Positions 43,238-47,869 of a DNA stretch of 47,869 bases are shown piece by piece. A program made the translations under genes and the position numbers. The notes under the pieces are model-generated. The model saw nothing but the letters and a program-made list of their open reading frames with translations, was not told where the DNA came from and did not search any database. Position 1 is the stretch's first letter. Each line of letters begins with the position of its first letter. The DNA is from Sphingomonas albertensis (lineage in GTDB: Bacteria > Pseudomonadota > Alphaproteobacteria > Sphingomonadales > Sphingomonadaceae), in contig NZ_JACONT010000032.1 of the NCBI RefSeq assembly GCF_014358075.1, positions 1 to 47,869 of the forward strand. Direction: 5' to 3'.

Positions 43238-44383
43238 TCATTGCCGCGTCAGTTCGCGACCGACGATCATCCGCATCACCTGGTTGGTGCCCTCGAGAAT
43301 CGAATGCACGCGCAGGTCGCGCCAGAAGCGTTCGATCGGGTAGTCCTGCAGATACCCGTACCCGCCGTGCAGCTGCAACGCGCGATCCACCACCGAAGAC
43401 CCCGTATCCGTCGCAAGCCGCTTCGCCATCGCCGCGAACTTGGTCTTGTCGGGCGCGTTCGCCGTCACCTTGGCCGCCGCCATGTAGAGCAGCGCGCGCG
43501 CCGCTTCGAGTTCGGTCGCCATGTCCGCCAACATGAACTGCGTGTTCTGGAAATCGGCGATCGCCTTCCCGAACTGCTTGCGGTCGCGGGTGTACGCGAT
43601 CGCCTCGTCGAGACACCGCTGCGCGCCGCCGAGCGAGCAAGCGCCGATGTTCAGCCGCCCGCCATCGAGCCCCATCATCGCGATCCGGAAGCCCTCACCC
43701 TCCCCGCCGACCATGTTCGCCGCCGGCACACGGACGCCGTCGAAGATTACCTGTCGCGTCGGCTGCGAATGCCAGCCGAGTTTCTTCTCGTTCGCGCCGA
43801 ACGACACGCCCGGCATGTCCTTCTCGATCACCAGGCACGAGATGCCCTTGGGCCCATCCTCACCGGTGCGGACCATCGTCACGTACACCTCGTTCTCGCC
43901 CGCACCCGAGATGAACTGCTTCGAGCCCGTCACTATCCAGTCGTCGCCGTCGCGCACGGCGCGCGTCTTGAGCGCAGCCGCGTCGGAGCCCGAGCCCGGC
44001 TCGGTCAGGCAATAGCTCGCCAGCCGGTCCATCGTCACCAGATCGGGGAGATACTTGTCCTTGACGCCCTGCGAGCCAAACCGGTCGATCATCCACGCCG
44101 CCATATTGTGGATGCTGATGAACGCAGACGTCGAAGGACACCCGTAGGACATCGCCTCCATGATCAGCGCCGCCTCGAGCCGCCCGAGCGCGATCCCACC
44201 GCTCTCCTCGCTGACATAGATCGCCGCGAACCCAAGCTCGGCCGCCGCCTTGATCGTATCGCGCGGGAAGATGTGCTTCTCGTCCCACTCAGCCGCATGC
44301 GGCGTGATCCGATCGGCGGTGAACCTGCGCGCCAACTCCTGGATCTCGCGCTGGTCGTCGGTGAGGTCGAACTGGTTGGTCAT
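43238..44383 (-). CDS. Acyl-CoA dehydrogenase (probable isobutyryl-CoA dehydrogenase)
   Basis: A 381-residue FAD enzyme. Family signatures are YCLTEPGSGSDAAALKTRA and GGYGYLQDYPIERFWRDLRV. The catalytic base is Glu364 in ILEGTNQVM. Placement between mmsA and the HIBCH gene argues for isobutyryl-CoA as substrate in valine catabolism; branched-chain substrates in general cannot be excluded. ATG 44383 has AGGA upstream; a second ATG at 44404 would add seven residues. Confidence 0.94.
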   Translation of the reverse strand: MTNQFDLTDDQREIQELARRFTADRITPHAAEWDEKHIFPRDTIKAAAELGFAAIYVSEESGGIALGRLEAALIMEAMSYGCPSTSAFISIHNMAAWMIDRFGSQGVKDKYLPDLVTMDRLASYCLTEPGSGSDAAALKTRAVRDGDDWIVTGSKQFISGAGENEVYVTMVRTGEDGPKGISCLVIEKDMPGVSFGANEKKLGWHSQPTRQVIFDGVRVPAANMVGGEGEGFRIAMMGLDGGRLNIGACSLGGAQRCLDEAIAYTRDRKQFGKAIADFQNTQFMLADMATELEAARALLYMAAAKVTANAPDKTKFAAMAKRLATDTGSSVVDRALQLHGGYGYLQDYPIERFWRDLRVHSILEGTNQVMRMIVGRELTRQ

Positions 44384-44411
44384 CGGACTTTCCTGAATCG
44401 TCATACTGCTT

Positions 44412-44496
44412 CCGTCATACTGGGCTTGACCCAGTATCCAGAGCGGCGAATGCTCACGCTCGTGGCCCTGGATCCTGACTTTCGTCAGGATGACGG
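44412..44496. repeat. REP-like inverted repeat, family A, upstream of GIY-YIG gene
   Basis: Left arm 44412-44443 (CCGTCATACTGGG..CCCAGTATCCAGAG) and right arm 44468-44496. The outer CCGTCAT/ATGACGG and inner ATCCAG/CTGGAT pair. The right arm is the exact reverse complement of 44811-44839 beyond the gene. Confidence 0.9.
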
Positions 44497-44510
44497 GGTG
44501 GGGGAATGAT

Positions 44511-44822
44511 ATGGCTAGGCAACCCGCGGTCTATATCATGGCGAGCTGGCGCAACGGAACGCTGTACATCGGCGTCACTTCCGACCTGATGGCGCGGATC
44601 GTTCAGCATCGCGACGGCGCGTTCGCTGGGTTCACAAAGCGATACGCGGTCAACCGGCTGGTGTGGTTCGCAATGGCCGACACGATGGAGGCAGCGATCA
44701 CGCGCGAGAAGCAGCTCAAGGTCTGGAAGCGCTCGTGGAAGATCGAGCTTATTGAGACCGACAATCCTACGTGGCGCGATCTGGCCGAAGACTGGGGTTT
44801 CGATCCCCTCCCGTCATCCTGA
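44511..44822 (+). CDS. GIY-YIG nuclease family protein embedded between palindromic repeats
   Basis: A 103-residue single-domain GIY-YIG endonuclease. The first motif is VYI (7-9), the second LYIG (18-21); catalytic candidates are Tyr19, Arg29, His33 and Glu66 (ITREKQLK), all present. It belongs to the small stand-alone (UPF0213/YhbQ-like) group, whose function is unclear. ATG 44511 has GGGGAA upstream; a frame 7 codons longer starts in the repeat. It is on the plus strand inside an otherwise minus-strand operon. A perfect 29-bp inverted repeat flanks it (44468-44496 and 44811-44839), and the final Ser-Ser-stop codons are part of that repeat. Confidence 0.9.
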   Translation: MARQPAVYIMASWRNGTLYIGVTSDLMARIVQHRDGAFAGFTKRYAVNRLVWFAMADTMEAAITREKQLKVWKRSWKIELIETDNPTWRDLAEDWGFDPLPSS

Positions 44823-44895
44823 CGAAAGTCAGGATCCAGAGCCAAAAGCGTCGCGCTCCGTAACGCTGGATCCTGGATCAAGTCCAGGATGACGG
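44811..44895. repeat. REP-like inverted repeat, family A, downstream of GIY-YIG gene
   Basis: Left arm 44811-44839 (CCGTCATCCTGACGAAAGTC..) and right arm 44866-44895 (CTGGATCCTGGATCAAGTCC..). The two arms share ends but differ in the inner hairpin loop. The TGA at 44820-44822 inside the left arm is the stop codon of the GIY-YIG gene. Confidence 0.92.
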
Positions 44896-44916
44896 GATCC
44901 GGGGACGGCAAACCGT

Positions 44917-46443
44917 TCACCCCATCGTCGGAATGACGAACGCGTCGTTGTTGCGCGCCGGACCGCCATCCTCGGCCATCGCCGGCAACGCAGACCCATC
45001 CGGCCAGCGTTGCGTGATCGTCTTGACCTTGGTCCAGAACTTCACGCCCTCCATGCCGTGCTGGTTGGTGTCACCGAACGCGCTGCGCTTCCAGCCGCCG
45101 AACGTGTGATACGCGACCGGCACCGGGATCGGCACGTTGATGCCGACCATGCCGACGTTCACCCGCGCCGCAAACTCGCGCGCCGCGTGCCCGTTGCGCG
45201 TGAAGATCGCGACACCGTTGCCGTATTGATGCTCGCTCGGCAGGCGCACCGCCTCCTCGAAATTGGCGGCGCGGACGATCTGGAGGACGGGTCCGAAGAT
45301 CTCCTCTTTGTACGCCGACATGCTCGTGGTGACGTGATCGAACAGCGAAGGCCCGATGAAGAAGCCCTTCTCATGCCCCTGCAATGCAAACCCGCGCCCG
45401 TCGACGACCAGTTCCGCGCCCTCGTCGACGCCGGTCTGGATCCAGTTCTCGATCCGCGTGCGATGCGCCGCATTCACTACAGGCCCGTAATGCGCGTCGT
45501 TGTCGGTCGACACACCCACGCGCAGCGCAGCGATCGCCGGGATCAGCTTCTCGCGCAGCGCGATGGCGGTCTTCTCGCCGACCGGCACCACCACCGGCAG
45601 CGCCATGCAGCGCTCGCCCGCGCTCCCGAACGCCGCGCCTGACAGGTCTGCGACGACCTGGTCGAGGTCCGCATCCGGCATGACGATACCGTGGTTCTTC
45701 GCGCCGCCCATCGCCTGGACGCGCTTGCCCGCCTCGACGCCGCGACGATACACGTAATGCGCGATGTCGGACGAGCCAACGAAGCTCACCGCGCTGATCG
45801 CCGGATGATCGAGGATCGCGTCGACCATCTCCTTGTCGCCGTGGACGACCTGGAAGATGCCCTCGGGCAGCCCCGCCTCTACGAACAGCTCGCCCAGCCG
45901 CACCGGCACCGAAGGATCGCGCTCGGACGGCTTGAGGATGAACGCGTTACCCGTGGCGATAGCGACGCCCGACATCCACAAAGGGATCATCGCCGGGAAA
46001 TTGAACGGCGTGATCCCCGCGCCGATGCCGAGCGGCTGGCGCATCGAATAGACGTCGATCCCCGGCCCGGCGCCCTGCGTGTATTCGCCCTTGAGGATGT
46101 GCGGGATGCCGCAGCAGAACTCGATCACCTCGAGCCCGCGCTGGATGTCGCCCTTGGAATCCGCGATCACCTTGCCGTGCTCGGACGAGAGCAGCCGCGC
46201 GAGCTCGTCCATGTTCACTTCGACGAGCCGCTTGAACTCGAACATCACGCGGGCGCGGCGCTGCGGATTGGTCGCCGCCCAAGCGGGCTGCGCCTTCTGG
46301 GCGGCCGCGACCGCACGGTCCAGATCAGCGGCACCCGACAAGCGTACCCGCGCCTGCACGTCGCCCGAATTCGGGTCGAACACGTCGCCGAAGCGCTCCG
46401 CTGTGCTGGCCGCACCGCTCACGAAATTCTCGATCGTCCGCAT
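44917..46443 (-). CDS. mmsA: Methylmalonate-semialdehyde dehydrogenase (CoA-acylating)
   Basis: A 508-residue aldehyde dehydrogenase. The catalytic cysteine is Cys279 in GSAGERCMALPVVV, the MmsA-specific context; GAGITPFNFPAMIPLWM holds the conserved Asn; FVGSSDIAHYVY is the NAD-binding turn. It converts methylmalonate semialdehyde to propionyl-CoA, the last step of valine breakdown here, and can also act on malonate semialdehyde. ATG 46443 is favoured because AGAGG lies 6 bases upstream; ATG 46449 would overlap that site. It is the first gene of the operon, divergent from a LysR gene. Confidence 0.95.
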   Translation of the reverse strand: MRTIENFVSGAASTAERFGDVFDPNSGDVQARVRLSGAADLDRAVAAAQKAQPAWAATNPQRRARVMFEFKRLVEVNMDELARLLSSEHGKVIADSKGDIQRGLEVIEFCCGIPHILKGEYTQGAGPGIDVYSMRQPLGIGAGITPFNFPAMIPLWMSGVAIATGNAFILKPSERDPSVPVRLGELFVEAGLPEGIFQVVHGDKEMVDAILDHPAISAVSFVGSSDIAHYVYRRGVEAGKRVQAMGGAKNHGIVMPDADLDQVVADLSGAAFGSAGERCMALPVVVPVGEKTAIALREKLIPAIAALRVGVSTDNDAHYGPVVNAAHRTRIENWIQTGVDEGAELVVDGRGFALQGHEKGFFIGPSLFDHVTTSMSAYKEEIFGPVLQIVRAANFEEAVRLPSEHQYGNGVAIFTRNGHAAREFAARVNVGMVGINVPIPVPVAYHTFGGWKRSAFGDTNQHGMEGVKFWTKVKTITQRWPDGSALPAMAEDGGPARNNDAFVIPTMG

Positions 46444-46508
46444 GGGCATCCTCTTCTAGTTGCGCGCATCGTCCGCCATAAGCGTTTCGCAGCCAAGTGG
46501 GGCTGTTT

Positions 46509-46523
46509 GCAGATTCGCTCTGC
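46509..46523. promoter_or_regulatory. Putative LysR operator between mmsA and lysR
   Basis: GCAGA-TTCGC-TCTGC is a perfect inverted repeat flanked by T and A, the usual LysR-type site shape. A further CTGCA-GATA-TGCAG overlaps it (46520-46533). It lies in the 107-bp gap between the divergent genes. Confidence 0.6.
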
Positions 46524-46550
46524 AGATATGCAGCATGGGACGAAGCGTTC

Positions 46551-47480
46551 ATGGACTGGGACGACGTTCGATATTTCCTGGCGCTGGCGCGCACGCACCG
46601 ACTTGGACCCGCAGCAAAAATGCTGGCGCAGGACGCGACCACGGTGTCACGGCGCCTGCAACGGCTCGAGCGGCGACTCCAGACCACGTTGTTCGAACAA
46701 ACGGTGGCCGGCTACGCGCTGACCGAGCGCGGCGCAGCGCTGCTCGCACATGCCGAGACTATGGAGGCGTCCGCGCTCGGCATCCAGGAAGTGGTCGGCA
46801 ACGACGCGGGCGTGCTCGCGGGACCGATCCGGTTGAGCGTCTCGGAAGGCTTCGGCAGCCGTATCCTCGCGCCCCGGCTCGCGTCGTTCACCAACCAGCA
46901 TCCGCGGATCGCCGTCGACCTGATCGCATCGACCGGGTTCCTCAATCCGTCGCGGCGCGAGGCGGATATTGCGGTGATGCTCGCACGACCCAAAAGCGGG
47001 CCGCTGGTTGCCCGGAAGCTCACCGACTATCACCTTGGCCTCTACGCGCATCCCGATCACTTCGCGAGGACCGGGCCGATCGCGACGACCACGGATCTGA
47101 TGCGTCACCGGCTGATCGGCTACGTCCCCGACATGATCTATGCCCCCGAACTCCGCTATCTGGCGGAGATCGACGGCCGTCTCGACGCCTCGATCCGCAG
47201 TTCGAGCATCGTCGCGCAGGCCGAGCTGATCGCCGCGGGGGCGGGGTGCGGAATCCTGCCGTGTTTCATCGGCGACCGGATGCCGGGGCTGGTCCGCGTG
47301 CTGCCCGAAGCGGTGGACATCGCGCGCTCGTTCTGGCTCGTCGTCCACCGCGACGTCCGCCGGATCGCGCGGATCGACCGGTTCATCGCCTGGCTGGACG
47401 CGACCATAGGCGAGTTGAAGCCGCTGATGCTGGGTGCCGCTCCCCAGCCGACCGGCCCATCGATTGCCGCGCCGCAGTGA
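46551..47480 (+). CDS. LysR-family transcriptional regulator of the valine operon
   Basis: A 309-residue LysR protein. The winged helix at 1-60 (MDWDDVRYFLALARTHRLGPAAKMLAQDATTVSRRLQRLE) is followed by the two-lobed effector domain (about 90-295). The ATG at 46551 starts the conserved helix; an 18-codon longer frame from GTG 46497 would include the operator. Divergence from mmsA suggests it controls the mms operon in response to a valine intermediate; this is inferred from position. Confidence 0.9.
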   Translation: MDWDDVRYFLALARTHRLGPAAKMLAQDATTVSRRLQRLERRLQTTLFEQTVAGYALTERGAALLAHAETMEASALGIQEVVGNDAGVLAGPIRLSVSEGFGSRILAPRLASFTNQHPRIAVDLIASTGFLNPSRREADIAVMLARPKSGPLVARKLTDYHLGLYAHPDHFARTGPIATTTDLMRHRLIGYVPDMIYAPELRYLAEIDGRLDASIRSSSIVAQAELIAAGAGCGILPCFIGDRMPGLVRVLPEAVDIARSFWLVVHRDVRRIARIDRFIAWLDATIGELKPLMLGAAPQPTGPSIAAPQ

Positions 47481-47520
47481 GCCCCGTATAGCGCGCGCCG
47501 CGGCGACATCCTGTTCGTCC

Positions 47521-47527
47521 GGAGGAA
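47521..47527 (+). promoter_or_regulatory. Ribosome binding site fixing the GTG start at 47532
   Basis: GGAGGAA, a near-perfect Shine-Dalgarno, 4-6 nt before GTG. It supports translation of the small membrane protein. Confidence 0.75.
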
Positions 47528-47531
47528 CAGC

Positions 47532-47849
47532 GTGATCCCGACCCTCTACCACAAGATGATCGACTGGATCGGCGACGGCACGGGGCTGCCCGACACGATC
47601 CTGCACATCCATGCCGGGATGCTGTTGCTGATGATCGCGCGGCTCATCACGCGCCGCTCGTTCGGCACGTTCATCCCGTGGTGGGTGGTGGTCGCAGGCG
47701 AGGCGTTCAACGAGATCATGGACCGCATGACCTTCGGGTCGTGGCGGTGGGAGGATACCTCGCTCGATATCGTCAACACGCTGCTGTGGCCGACGGTGAT
47801 CTGTGTCGGCGTGAGGCTGCGGCCGATGATCGGCAAGCGTCGGCGGTAG
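47532..47849 (+). CDS. Small unknown membrane protein
   Basis: A 105-residue protein with three hydrophobic stretches (about 22-40, 47-62 and 78-96), ending in a basic tail (GKRRR). It starts at GTG with an excellent ribosome site. The aromatic and charged pattern WWVVVAGEAFNEIMDRMTFGSWRWEDT between segments 2 and 3 looks conserved rather than random. No family is recognised. It follows the LysR gene by 51 bp and could be co-transcribed. Confidence 0.75.
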   Translation: MIPTLYHKMIDWIGDGTGLPDTILHIHAGMLLLMIARLITRRSFGTFIPWWVVVAGEAFNEIMDRMTFGSWRWEDTSLDIVNTLLWPTVICVGVRLRPMIGKRRR

Positions 47850-47869
47850 CGAGTGAGGAACGGTCGAGA

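Noticed and set aside
43241..44509. 422-residue plus-strand frame opposite the acyl-CoA dehydrogenase
   Set aside because: An antisense shadow of a firm gene; it would also run through the family A repeat.
44412..44895. Ordinary insertion sequence around the GIY-YIG gene
   Set aside because: No transposase is encoded and no target-site duplication could be recognised next to the palindromes.

Overview
The window reads as chromosomal DNA of a sphingomonad (Alphaproteobacteria; Sphingomonas or a close relative). This is inferred from the high GC content, three large TonB-dependent receptors, a CpdR-type cell-cycle response regulator, a PhaR-type polyhydroxyalkanoate regulator, a Tad-type CpaF ATPase, and intergenic spaces packed with palindromic REP-like repeats. 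No phage, plasmid, transposase or CRISPR signature is visible. About 38 protein genes and one tRNA are supported, and no gene looks broken.

Layout. 1-5.2 kb: an SDR oxidoreductase divergent from ada (alkylation repair), then a secreted TPR metallopeptidase and a membrane-tethered trypsin-like protease. 5.3-10.1 kb: a CpaF ATPase without tad neighbours, a repeat-rich gap of 0.6 kb, and a translationally coupled pair of a periplasmic aspartic protease and a GT-C glycosyltransferase. 10.1-13.2 kb: PHA metabolism (small membrane protein, phaR, PhaC-like hydrolase, acetyl-CoA acetyltransferase). 13.4-16.6 kb: a 1046-residue TonB receptor starting at TTG and closed by a strong terminator. 16.6-22.7 kb: alanine racemase, then a cobalamin-riboswitch-controlled uptake operon btuB-btuF-btuC-btuD. 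22.9-25.6 kb: a second siderophore/cobalamin-type receptor and msrB. 25.8-30.5 kb: tRNA-Val(GAC), cpdR, an N-formylglutamate amidohydrolase and a short Mfd-like helicase.

30.7-33.1 kb: a GntR/FadR regulator divergent from dgoK-dgoA (2-keto-3-deoxygalactonate kinase and aldolase). 33.5-36.5 kb: overlapping biotin genes bioF-bioD-bioA. 36.6-40.2 kb: a PHB-depolymerase-family esterase preceded by a perfect palindrome matching a PhaR-type site, a MATE transporter, a 72-residue unknown protein and a MAPEG protein. 40.2-46.4 kb: a full lower valine pathway on the minus strand (mmsA, acyl-CoA dehydrogenase, 3-hydroxyisobutyryl-CoA hydrolase, enoyl-CoA hydratase, mmsB), divergent from a LysR regulator. 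The window ends with a small membrane protein.

The most unusual signal is the repeat landscape. At least five palindromic families (called A-E here) fill the intergenic spaces. All four junctions of the valine operon carry one, each from a different family. At the mmsA/acyl-CoA dehydrogenase junction a small GIY-YIG nuclease gene on the opposite strand is bracketed by a perfect 29-bp inverted repeat of family A, and the repeat itself supplies the gene's stop codon. The same repeat occurs without a gene at 37.7 kb. This suggests a REP-like element with its own candidate endonuclease; that is an inference from layout, not a demonstrated function.
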